A program made the translations under genes and the position numbers. Positions 7,130-14,594 of a stretch of DNA of 19,769 bases are shown in pieces (the stretch's first letter is position 1; every line of letters starts with the position of its first letter). This DNA comes from Bin87 sp964502995 (GTDB taxonomy: Bacteria; Chloroflexota; Dehalococcoidia; Lucifugimonadales; UBA3495). The notes under the pieces were generated by a model, which did not search any database, was not told where the DNA came from, and saw only the letters and a program-made list of their open reading frames with translations. The stretch covers positions 1-19,769 of the forward strand of contig CAZCZB010000053.1 in assembly GCA_964502995.1 (NCBI GenBank). The letters are read 5' to 3'.

Positions 7130-7894
7130 GTGACGACGACAGTGCAGGATTATCGGGCCGTTTTCATCAGCGACATACATCTCGGATTCAAAGGGTCCAA
7201 AGCAAGACAATTATCGAATTTCCTTGACAGCCATCACAGCGAACACCTTTATCTCGTCGGCGACGTGGTTGACGGATGGAGGATGAACCGGCGCATTCAC
7301 TGGCCGGAGGAGCATACCAAAGTAGTTCACCAACTGTTAGCAAAGTCAAATAACGGCACTGAGGTGCATTACATCGTCGGCAATCACGACGAGGTGTTCC
7401 GGTCCTGGCTCGATTGGGAATTGAGCTTCGGCCGGATTAAATTTTGCAATCAGCGCGACCACTACGGCGCTGATGGCAAGCGCTACCTGGTCACCCACGG
7501 AGACCTTTTCGACGACCTGATGTACAGCAGCATGGGCCGTACTCTAATGTTCGTGGGGTCCTACGGCTACGACGCCCTCCTCCAGTTGAACTCCGCCAGC
7601 GACTGGCTGCTGCGCAAATTCAGGCTGCCGCCGGTCAGCCTGACCGGCTTCGCCAAACGCCAGACCAAGGCCGCGGTGTCGTACATCCTCAGGTTTGAGT
7701 CCCTGCTGGCCGAGCACGCACGCGAGCACGACTATGACGGCGTCATCTGCGGGCACATCCACACGCCGGAGATGCGTAGCATTGACGAAATCGCCTACCT
7801 GAACTGCGGCGACTGGGTGGATAACTGCAGCGCCATCGTGGAACATCACGACGGGCGTTGGGAATTGCTGAGGTGGAGGCGCACCGATGACTGA
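7130..7894 (+). CDS. Calcineurin-like (LpxH-type) metallophosphoesterase
   Basis: This 254-residue enzyme carries all dimetal phosphoesterase motifs in order: SDIHLGFKGSKARQL, GDVVDGWRM, VGNHDE, THGDLFDD and GHIHTPEM, the arrangement of UDP-2,3-diacylglucosamine hydrolases. Without other lipid A genes in view its substrate is uncertain; a nucleotide-sugar or lipid pyrophosphate linked to glycolipid synthesis is likely. I chose GTG 7130 because AGGAGG (7119-7124) lies five bases before it and the protein motifs begin soon after; a longer frame from 7073 lacks such support. Its stop overlaps the start of the glycosyltransferase by eight bases, so the two are co-translated. This pairing with a GT4 enzyme is common in bacteria making mannosylated or sulfo-/glucuronosyl glycolipids. 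Confidence 0.9.
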   Translation: MTTTVQDYRAVFISDIHLGFKGSKARQLSNFLDSHHSEHLYLVGDVVDGWRMNRRIHWPEEHTKVVHQLLAKSNNGTEVHYIVGNHDEVFRSWLDWELSFGRIKFCNQRDHYGADGKRYLVTHGDLFDDLMYSSMGRTLMFVGSYGYDALLQLNSASDWLLRKFRLPPVSLTGFAKRQTKAAVSYILRFESLLAEHAREHDYDGVICGHIHTPEMRSIDEIAYLNCGDWVDNCSAIVEHHDGRWELLRWRRTDD

Positions 7895-8918
7895 ACGACC
7901 CCGGTTGGTCCTGGTGACCGACGCCTGGGCGCCCCAAATCAACGGTGTCGTCACTACCTTCAACCACGTCATCGCCCAGCTTGAGGCGCAGGGTCTCAGC
8001 GTGGCCGTGGTGGAACCATCGCTGTTTCGCACGGTGCGACTGCCCAGATATTCGGAGGTGCGGCTTGCGATATCGCCGGTCAGCGTGTACCGGAAGCTGG
8101 ACTACAATGACCCCGACTACGTACATATTGCCACCGAAGGACCGTTGGGCACGGTGGCGCGCGTCTGGTGTCGCCGGCGGGGGATTCGTTTCACCACCAG
8201 CTACCACACCCGATTCCCTGAGTACGTGAAGGAGATGTACGGGTTTCCATCCGGCCCGGTCACTCGCTACATGCGCTGGTTCCACGGCGCCGCCGAGAAT
8301 ACCCTGGTGCCCACGCAGAGCGTGAAGGACGACCTGGAACAGTCCGGTTTCAGGAACCTCCTGGTTTGGGCTCGCGGTGTGGATTCCTGCCTCTTTCACC
8401 CCTCGGCGCGAACCGAAGGCTGGTATCCAAAAGCGGCATCGGAAGAAGCCGCCCTGGTGTACGTGGGACGAGTGAGCAGGGAAAAGAGCGTGGCCGAGTT
8501 TTGCGAACTTGCCGCCATTCCCGGATACCGGTGCTGGGTAGTTGGCGACGGCCCTCACCGGGAAGAGCTTGAGCAGCGCTACGGGGAACGCGTCGTCTTT
8601 GTCGGCTTCAAGGGGGGCCGCGAACTGGCGCAGTTTTACGCATCGGCGGACGTGATGGTGTTTCCCAGCCGCACCGACACCTTCGGCAACGTCATCACCG
8701 AAAGCATGGCCTGCGGCACGCCCGTAGCGGCGTATCCGGTAACCGGCCCGCGGGACGTCATCGCCGACGGGGTTTCAGGCGCACTGGAACATGACCTGGC
8801 AACGGCGGTGCAACGGGCGCTGGAATGCGACCGGGAGAAGGTGCGGGAGTACGCCCTCAACTTCTCGTGGGAGGCTTGCGCCGAAATCTTCCTCGACTCG
8901 CTGACGCCGGCGCGGTGA
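7887..8918 (+). CDS. GT4 family glycosyltransferase (MgtA/SqdX-like)
   Basis: This 343-residue GT-B fold enzyme opens with LVTDAWAPQINGVVTTF, the signature of GDP-mannose-dependent alpha-mannosyltransferases and sulfoquinovosyl/glucuronosyl-diacylglycerol synthases. HIATEGPLG and TSYHTRFPEY lie in the acceptor domain. The donor domain has YVGRVSREKSVAEF, VGDGPHREELE and the E-x7-E element in FPSRTDTFGNVITESMACG. It should act at the cytoplasmic membrane face, adding mannose or a uronic/sulfo sugar to a lipid or glycan. The nearby UDP-glucose dehydrogenase could supply UDP-glucuronate, which would fit a glucuronosyl-lipid product, but that is inference. ATG 7887 overlaps the preceding gene; no separate promoter is evident. 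It converges on the hsdM fragment across 49 bp. Confidence 0.92.
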   Translation: MTERPRLVLVTDAWAPQINGVVTTFNHVIAQLEAQGLSVAVVEPSLFRTVRLPRYSEVRLAISPVSVYRKLDYNDPDYVHIATEGPLGTVARVWCRRRGIRFTTSYHTRFPEYVKEMYGFPSGPVTRYMRWFHGAAENTLVPTQSVKDDLEQSGFRNLLVWARGVDSCLFHPSARTEGWYPKAASEEAALVYVGRVSREKSVAEFCELAAIPGYRCWVVGDGPHREELEQRYGERVVFVGFKGGRELAQFYASADVMVFPSRTDTFGNVITESMACGTPVAAYPVTGPRDVIADGVSGALEHDLATAVQRALECDREKVREYALNFSWEACAEIFLDSLTPAR

Positions 8919-8967
8919 GCGGTCGGCGTCAATCACACCCACACCCAACGCGATACGCCGGTCAGAG

Positions 8968-9534
8968 TCAGCATTCAAAGAAGCGGCGGGGATTATCGAC
9001 CATCATGGCGTTGATGTCGGCGTCCGTTGCTCCCAATTCAAGCAGGCGTGGCAGCACGTTGCCGGTGCCTTCACCATCAGCGGCGAAGTTGGCATCCCGC
9101 AGGTCCAGGTCGTTGAAGTGGTTGAGCAGGCTGCGGATGATGCGCTCGCGATTGGCCGGACTGCCCAGTTTTGACTCGTCGTTCCAGTTCGTGTTGGTGA
9201 GTACCCTGTCGATCCGCCCGGCGTTGGCGTCCTCGATCTCGTGGCTCGCCACGTTGAGCATTTCGCCCAGATTCATGGTTGCCTTGACGATCTGGTCCCA
9301 ATGCGCGGCCTCCGGCACGGCAAACTGGTGCTCGTCAGGATCGGCAACGGCAGCGGCCCGGGGAACGCCGTCGGCGACGGCTATCGCCACCTCATCATCG
9401 AACCGGTCCGACAACCGTTTCAGGAACAGCATCGAGAAGATGTAGTTCTTGTAGTCCGACGAGTCGATCTGGCCGCGCAGGATGTCGGCGGCCTGCCATA
9501 GCTTCGATTGCAGTTCCTGGCTGGTGAGTGGCAT
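8968..9534 (-). CDS. HsdM N-terminal domain fused to a phosphotriesterase C-terminal tail
   Basis: The first about 157 residues are the N-terminal domain of the type I modification subunit HsdM: SKLWQAADILRGQIDSSDYK, FSMLFLKRLSDRF, and LLNHFNDLDLRD. Instead of the expected methyltransferase core (AYEYLI ... GEFYTP, NPPF), the frame moves into VLPRLLELGATDADINAMMV and DNPRRFFEC, which matches the last helix of phosphotriesterase-like amidohydrolases (NPxxFF end). The methyltransferase domain, its S-adenosylmethionine site and the catalytic NPPF motif are absent, so it cannot methylate. Start is ATG 9534, with GAGG six bases upstream. The frame stays open to 9627, but that lead is arginine-rich and not HsdM-like. 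An 8-mer at the fusion point (9057-9064) recurs at the copA-hsdR fusion. Confidence 0.8.
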   Translation of the reverse strand: MPLTSQELQSKLWQAADILRGQIDSSDYKNYIFSMLFLKRLSDRFDDEVAIAVADGVPRAAAVADPDEHQFAVPEAAHWDQIVKATMNLGEMLNVASHEIEDANAGRIDRVLTNTNWNDESKLGSPANRERIIRSLLNHFNDLDLRDANFAADGEGTGNVLPRLLELGATDADINAMMVDNPRRFFEC

Positions 9535-9992
9535 GGCGTCCCTCGGATCACGCACCCGGACCGGGGCACGGGATTTTGGTGCGCGATCTTGCCGATCAGT
9601 CTCACCGAGTGGAACACCGTCGGTCAATCTCGGTGCGCATCACCTGATACGGCCGCTACGGTGCGCATGGTCGCTCGCGGGCCTCCGCCCTCACTTGGTG
9701 CCGCGCGGAACCCGTCGCCGATCAGCTTGTTCAGCGCGCAAGGTAGAGCGAAGTTCCAGACAACTTGATCCCGTTATCGCGGAATCGCCGCTACACGCGT
9801 CGGCGTTCTGTTGGTCAGGAGCGCGGGGCCGGAAAGCACGGGCATGGCCGCGATCGCGCCGTCCCTGAGTCGCCACCGAAGACTGCGTCCTAATTTCGTG
9901 GTGGCGTGGAACCCGGCGCGCTGGGCGATCGGACACAGTCCGTTGCAGTAGGATCGGGTGCGTTTTGGGCCGAAATTCAGCGGTGCCGCCGC

Positions 9993-10028
9993 AAATGGCG
10001 GCGAAATGGCGGCATTTCTGCCGCCATT
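9993..10028. repeat. Tandem plus inverted GGCGGC repeat forming a 10-bp hairpin
   Basis: AAATGGCGGCG (9993-10003) is repeated as AAATGGCGGCA (10004-10014). AATGGCGGCA (10005-10014) then pairs perfectly with TGCCGCCATT (10019-10028) around TTTC. There is no strong T-run, so it could be a terminator without tail, or an operator. Confidence 0.55.
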
Positions 10029-10151
10029 ACGCTTATTGATATCCTCTGCGAACGGGGATGTGTCCTTATCGAGAGTTTGGTACCGAAGGTCAGACTCGTA
10101 AAGTACACCCCGTGGGCTGTTGGTTCAACCAGTTTTCCTACTCAAATCTGG

Positions 10152-10210
10152 TGTCGACAGCGGGGCGTTCCGGGCAGTTCCGGTGACTTTGGTCGACAAA
10201 CGGTCGACAA
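10152..10210. repeat. GTCGACA repeats, candidate integrase arm sites
   Basis: GGTCGACAA occurs at 10191-10199 and 10202-10210, an 11-bp period, with TGTCGACA at 10152-10159. They lie 41-99 bp past the integrase stop. Short direct repeats beside an integrase gene are typical of arm-type binding sites, but this is inference. Confidence 0.4.
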
Positions 10211-10250
10211 GATTGGTCTTGCAGTATCAATAAGGCCAACGCGTATCGTC

Positions 10251-11450
10251 TCAGTAGCCGCGGCGATCTGAGCGATCAAGTGTGCGTTCATCTTCGGGTG
10301 TTTCCGAGCTCGGGTCCAGTCGGAAATCCGCCATGGCGGCGTCGATGGCATCCGGCGTGGCCGGCTTCGCGCCCGGCAGCAGATGAGCGTATACCCTCCA
10401 GGTGATGGACGGGTCCGAGTGCCCGGCGCGGGCGGATGTTTCGGCGATGGGAACGCCCAGTTCCAGCGATTGGGAGATATGAAAGTGTCTCAGGTCATGA
10501 TTGCGCATATTCGGGTGGCCGACCCGTTGCGCCAGCGTCTTCACGGCGCGGGTGAGGTTAATGGGTTTGATGAACCTGCCGAACTCGTCGGCGAAGACCA
10601 GATTGTTGTCCTCGTAGATCTCCCGGTACCGGTCTATGTGATCGGCCTGTTTTTGTTGGTGCCGGCGCAGCACGTCAACGGCGACCACCGGCAGTTTGAT
10701 TGTGCGCCGGCCGCGTTCGGTTTTTGGCGGATCGACCACGAGGCCGGTGGAACGACGCCCCAGGGAGCGTTCGATGCGGATTTCCCGGTTGTCCAGGTCC
10801 ACGTTGTCCCAGGTGAGGGCGAGGATTTCGCCCCGGCGGACGCCGGTGCACACCTGCACGAAGATTGGGGGGAACAGCGGATGCTCCTCACGTTCGGCGA
10901 GCTTCAGCATGGCGGACACCGTTTCTGCTGACGGAGGTTTGATCTCCTTTCGGGGGATCGCCGGCGGTTTCACGCCCCTGACGGCGTTGTGACGGGCGTA
11001 TCCCATTTCGATGGCGTAGTTGATGGCGCCCGAGAGAGCCGTCCTGACCAGTTGAACGCCCTTGGGGTCCATTCCGTCCCGAAGCAGTGTCATCTGCAGG
11101 CGCTGGACCCGTCGCGGCGACACCTCGTCAACGTAGAGGTCACCCAATTGGGGGATGAGATGTTCCTTGACTATGCTTTCGTAGCGATCGATGGTGGATT
11201 GTCGCCACCGCTGGATTGTCCCGTATTCTTCGATCCACCGGGGGAACCAATCGCGTAGATTGATGCGCTCTGCGACCGGCATGGGGGCAACCTCTAACTC
11301 GGCCAGCAGGCGTCTGAGTTCCCGCTCGGCATCGCGTTTGGTGCCCTTGAAGGTGTAGTACCGCCGGATGCGCTTGCCGTTTTGGTCGCGGCCCAGGCTG
11401 ATGGTCAGACCCCAGGTGCCGCGCCCTCGGTTTCGGATGCTTCCTGTCAT
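10251..11450 (-). CDS. int: Tyrosine recombinase/phage-type integrase
   Basis: This 399-residue site-specific recombinase integrates or excises a mobile element. Residues 1-55 form an arm-DNA-binding domain (RGRGTWGLTISLGRDQNGKR), about 60-165 a SAM-like core-binding domain, and about 185-370 the catalytic domain. All catalytic residues are visible: Arg in CTGVRRGEILALTW, Lys in PPKTERGRRTIKL, H-x-x-R in HDLRHFHIS, His in AGHSDPSIT, and the nucleophile Tyr in WRVYAHLL. Length is full. ATG 11450 has GGAGG three to four bases upstream. The excisionase gene lies 141 bp upstream on the same strand, the normal order for integrative elements. The reading frame is undamaged, so it could still be active even though the neighbouring helicase is broken. 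Confidence 0.95.
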   Translation of the reverse strand: MTGSIRNRGRGTWGLTISLGRDQNGKRIRRYYTFKGTKRDAERELRRLLAELEVAPMPVAERINLRDWFPRWIEEYGTIQRWRQSTIDRYESIVKEHLIPQLGDLYVDEVSPRRVQRLQMTLLRDGMDPKGVQLVRTALSGAINYAIEMGYARHNAVRGVKPPAIPRKEIKPPSAETVSAMLKLAEREEHPLFPPIFVQVCTGVRRGEILALTWDNVDLDNREIRIERSLGRRSTGLVVDPPKTERGRRTIKLPVVAVDVLRRHQQKQADHIDRYREIYEDNNLVFADEFGRFIKPINLTRAVKTLAQRVGHPNMRNHDLRHFHISQSLELGVPIAETSARAGHSDPSITWRVYAHLLPGAKPATPDAIDAAMADFRLDPSSETPEDERTLDRSDRRGY

Positions 11451-11591
11451 GTTCCTCCGCGGATATCAGCGAGTTTTGTTGATTGACGAGCGAGAGTGTC
11501 GGGGCAATCGCAACTGGCCAAATGGGGGTGCGGCCCGATGGGATCGTTCCCATGTCCCAATCACGCCCGCCAAGCGGGTTCCTCAGGCGGC

Positions 11592-11795
11592 CTACTGATC
11601 CCACGTTGATGCGTCCACGTCGGCGCTGGGGCGCGGATTTAGGAATTCATGAAGGGCCGCCGTGGGGATGATCAGGCGTTGCCCCACTTTCAGTGACCTG
11701 AGCTGCTTCGTGTAGCAAAGTTCTCGTACTTTCCACTCGCTGAGTCCCAGCATTGCGGCGGCTTCCTTGGCGGAGTGTGCGAGCTTGGCTTCCAT
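11592..11795 (-). CDS. xis: Excisionase/MerR-type HTH DNA-binding protein
   Basis: This 67-residue protein has a winged-helix excisionase fold: SAKEAAAMLGLSEWKVRELC is the helix-turn-helix, and LKVGQRLIIPTAALHEFL the wing and final helix (HTH_17 family). It should bind att DNA and steer the integrase toward excision, and may also control its own promoter. Start is ATG 11795, with AGGAGG six bases upstream; an ATG sits two codons earlier, directly against the ribosome site, and is less likely. It ends at TAG, with TGA two codons later. The wider frame running up to 12134 is not protein-like. The 141-bp gap to the integrase contains no obvious terminator, so co-transcription is likely. Confidence 0.88.
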   Translation of the reverse strand: MEAKLAHSAKEAAAMLGLSEWKVRELCYTKQLRSLKVGQRLIIPTAALHEFLNPRPSADVDASTWDQ

Positions 11796-12133
11796 GGTCA
11801 TCCTCCTTTGATGTGCCTGACTGCGGACTCTGTGCCCAGGAGGGGCAGGGTTGACCGTCAGGCGATCTGTCGCATGACCCGATGTTATTTGACGGATCAG
11901 CCCCAAATTAGTGACTAACCCGCCGGTGCCGAAATCCAACCCGACCGGGCGCCGGCAACGGTCCGAATGCAGAGCAGGCCGGACACTCGGCGCGAGTGAG
12001 CCGGTGTCCACGACGGCGCCCGATTGGTGGTGGGGAATACGCTCATAGCGTGGGTCGGTTGGAACCTGCGGCGAATGGGCGAGGACCGCGCTAGCCGGCC
12101 GGTCGGTCGGAATACTCATTCGCGCCGAGCACA
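11796..12133. promoter_or_regulatory. Upstream region of excisionase/integrase
   Basis: This non-coding gap should hold the xis-int promoter. It contains a hairpin CACTCG/CGAGTG (11984-11989/11993-11998) that competes with an outer stem GGACAC/GTGTCC (11981-11986/12004-12009). No consensus promoter is clear. Confidence 0.35.
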
Positions 12134-12859
12134 CTATCGGGCTTGGTCGGAGCGCGGGGAGTCTTCGCCATACCCGGCGCCACCGGGCGCAACGGCAACG
12201 TAGATGTTGACCACGTCGACCCTCTGGATCACCACCGATGCGCCGTCGGGCAGGGCCAGGGTCATGTGCGCCTTCGACTCCCCGGATGGGGGAGTTTCCT
12301 GCGTCAGCGCGTCGACCTGCCTCTGGATGAACCGGCTGCTGAGGCCGGGATAGAGGTCATTGGGAGTGGGCAGCTCGATGAGCCGCTCCACCAGATCGTC
12401 TGTGCCCCACAGGACGCGGACCTTGCGCCCGCGCAGTTCGTTGAGGATATCGTCGTGGGGTTCCATGTCGGCGAACACCACCACGGGGATGAAGAATGCG
12501 CCGATGTCCAGCGTCTCCCGCATTTTGTCCTTGGCCGCCATGGTGCGCTCCCAGGCATCCTCCAGGGGGTTTGCCACCGGCGCCGGGAAATCGTCCTCGC
12601 TGGCGCGGCGGTACCACTGCCCGTCGTGTACCGAGTAGAGGCCGTCGTGGAGCATCAGACCGAAGCGGCAGATGCCCTCCAGGAAGACCAGGCAGTCCGG
12701 CGTGGGATCGCCGGCGGATTTCGCCATGGGGCGCAGGAGTGCCTGGCCCGCCCGGTCGCTGCCTTCGAACTGCCGGACGGCCGCCACCTGGGCCAGGGTC
12801 AGGGGCAGATGGTCTTTGCTGTTGTCGTCGTTGCCTGCGGGTGCGTTGATTACTTTCAT
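12134..12859 (-). CDS. NERD-like protein lacking the catalytic lysine
   Basis: This 241-residue protein starts at ATG 12859 with GGAG seven bases upstream; the longer open frame to 13201 reads through the helicase remnant and is rejected. It aligns by eye with the NERD domain of the next gene upstream: DCLVFLEGICRFGLMLHDG against LDFAAWIEGLGRFALQVKGG, and FADMEPHDD ... VRVLWGTDDLVERL against FPDMEPDAA ... VYVIWGVENLLSDL. The aspartate is kept, but the nuclease motif QVK becomes MLH, so the PD-(D/E)xK active site looks dead. Both also share a C-terminal beta segment after the NERD core. It may be a regulatory or structural partner of the nuclease-helicase. No signal peptide or membrane segment is present. 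The function is inferred from this pairing only. Confidence 0.7.
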   Translation of the reverse strand: MKVINAPAGNDDNSKDHLPLTLAQVAAVRQFEGSDRAGQALLRPMAKSAGDPTPDCLVFLEGICRFGLMLHDGLYSVHDGQWYRRASEDDFPAPVANPLEDAWERTMAAKDKMRETLDIGAFFIPVVVFADMEPHDDILNELRGRKVRVLWGTDDLVERLIELPTPNDLYPGLSSRFIQRQVDALTQETPPSGESKAHMTLALPDGASVVIQRVDVVNIYVAVAPGGAGYGEDSPRSDQAR

Positions 12860-13014
12860 CTCTGGGCTCCTTTTTGGGTTTGTTTCTGTCGGGCTGGGAT
12901 GGTCGCCGCGGGCTTTGCAGATTCCGCGCGGGGTCTCGGGTTCGACGGTTACCAGGGCCTGCTCGGAAGAGATTGGCGGTCCCCCCGACCACAGGGTGGG
13001 TGGCGCCGCAATGC

Positions 13015-14169
13015 TCACCGATGTATCGAGCCGCCACCGAGGCGGATGTCCAGACGGCGCGCGTGGGGAATCACCTGCGGCGCACGCGCCGAACCATCCA
13101 CCGCCGCAAACCGATCTGGCCCGGGGGCGTTGAACCGCTGGTTGCCCAACGCTGCCAGCATCCGCCGGTCCAGCGCGCTCCACCGGGGCAGCCGTTCCCA
13201 CGCATCCTGGAAGCGGGGATGGACCTGTCCAGCGGCGGTGAGCGCCAGCAGGCGTCTGGCCCGGGAGAAGGCCACGTAGTGCTGGCGGGCGTGGTCGAAG
13301 TCGCCCACGCGGTCGTGGGGTTCAGGGAGCGAACGGGACAGGTATGGCAGCAGTTCGCGCCCCACCGGATCCGCATCGGGGTTGCTGAAACCCAGCGAGC
13401 CGACGATCACCACGTCCCACTCCCTCCCCTTGGCCTGGTGTATCGTGGTCACCGTGAGCGCTGGCCGGTGTCTTCGATGCGGACCGCCGCCATCTTGACC
13501 GGCTGAAACCCGCCGCACGGGGACGCCGCCCTGCTCCAGGGCGTCCAGGTAGGGGCGGACCGCCGGTTCCCGCACCGAGTGAAGGAGCAGGGCCGCCTGA
13601 TCATAGCCGGCGATCACGCCGCGCCGCTTGAGAAATCGCAGCAGCTCGGCCAGCTGCCTCCCCTCGTCCGCCTCGCCTCTGCCGGCCACGGCGATCACCG
13701 CGGGATGGTCGTCCCGGCCGTCGACACGATGTGGCGCGACGGTCTTGGCATAGCGAAAGGGCAGACCTCCTTGTACACCCGACCAGTCGGCGGCGGTTGC
13801 CATCCAGCCGTCGTAGAAATCCACGATGCCGGGGTGGCTGCGGTAGTTCACGGTGAGCGCCGCCGTGTGGCAGCGATTGAAACTGTAAGGGAATTGCAGG
13901 AGACTTCCGGCGCTGGCCCCGCGGAAGCGGTAGAGGGACTGGTCGTCGTCGCCCACCACGCAGACGTTGCCGCGGGCCTGGGCCAGCCGCAGCAGCAGGC
14001 GCTCCTGGACGTGGCTCACGTCCTGATACTCGTCGCAGATGAGGTACCGGATGCGCCGGCCGATGCGGTCCGCGACGCCGTCATCGGCGAGCAGGTCGTG
14101 GGCCCAGACCTGCAGGTGCTCGAAATCGGCCAGGTTCTCCCGGAGCAGCAGGAACCGGTAGCGCATCAC
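13015..14169 (-). pseudogene. UvrD-type helicase, C-terminal two-thirds of a broken NERD-UvrD gene
   Basis: This 384-residue frame holds superfamily 1 helicase motifs in order: II (YLICDEYQDVSHVQERLL), III (VGDDDQSLYRFRGA), IV (LTVNYRSHPGI), V (VTTIHQAKGREWDVV) and VI (RQHYVAFSRARRLLAL). After HPRFQDAWERLPRWSALD it fades and ends at TGA without the C-terminal module that usually follows. GTG 14169 is merely the first start codon in frame; true coding sequence extends upstream as EWSADPFHAALGRC and then changes frame at about 14200-14225. Motif I is not in this piece. The helicase would unwind or translocate on DNA for a nuclease-helicase complex; as it stands it cannot be made as one protein. 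Confidence 0.85.
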
Positions 14170-14215
14170 GCACCGGCCCAGGGCGGCGTGGAAGGGGTCG
14201 GCGGACCACTCGAGT

Positions 14216-14594
14216 CCTCGGGGTCGATGAGTTCGTTGCAGACGCGCTCGGCGAACTTCCGGAAGCTGCGCACCACCAGGCGGGGCTCCCGCCAGCGCCA
14301 GCCGCGTTGCTCCAGGTCGATGAGATCGGGGTGGAAGACCTCTTCGAAATGGCGGGACAGGAAATCACGCTGATCCTACTCGTTGAGGATGCCGAGGCCG
14401 GTGCGCAGGCCCGCCCGCTCCGGCTGCTCGCGCAGCAGCGATCCGCACAGGGAGTGGATGGTGGCGATACGCACCCGGGAGGGGTCGCCCGGATAGCCCG
14501 CTGCGGTGGCCACCGCGGTGAAACGCTGCCGGAGTTCGCGGGCGGCGGCCCGGTTGTAGGTGCAGAGCGCCAGCTCATCGTTTTTGCTCCTGCC
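14216..14594 (-). pseudogene. Middle segment of the NERD-UvrD helicase with an in-frame amber
   Basis: This is the third reading frame of the broken gene. It carries the region between motif I and motif II: SKNDELALCTYNRAAARELR, then VRIATIHSLCGSLLRE (motif Ib-like) and GLRTGLGILNE. A TAG at 14376-14378 follows, after which the frame continues DQRDFLSRHFEEVFHPDLID and FRKFAERVCNELIDPED. It is joined to the NERD frame by one frameshift near 14590 and to the motif II-VI frame by another near 14200-14225. Confidence 0.75.

Larger units (their letters stand above)
9535..10250. other. Intergenic region downstream of the integrase
   Basis: There is no credible gene in about 715 bp. It contains a repeated and inverted GGCGGC-rich hairpin (9993-10028) and three GTCGACA sites (10152-10210) next to the integrase stop. 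Integrases of this type often have their attachment site downstream of the gene, so part of an att site is plausible here; I cannot fold a tRNA in the stretch. Confidence 0.45.

Noticed and set aside
10080..10150. tRNA remnant at the presumed attachment site (GGTTCAACC)
   Set aside because: The T-stem does not pair, and no acceptor or anticodon stem could be folded.
12143..13279. Plus-strand ORF of 378 aa opposite the NERD-like gene
   Set aside because: The minus strand has a ribosome site and clear homology to the adjacent NERD domain; the plus-strand frame shows no domain or start signal.
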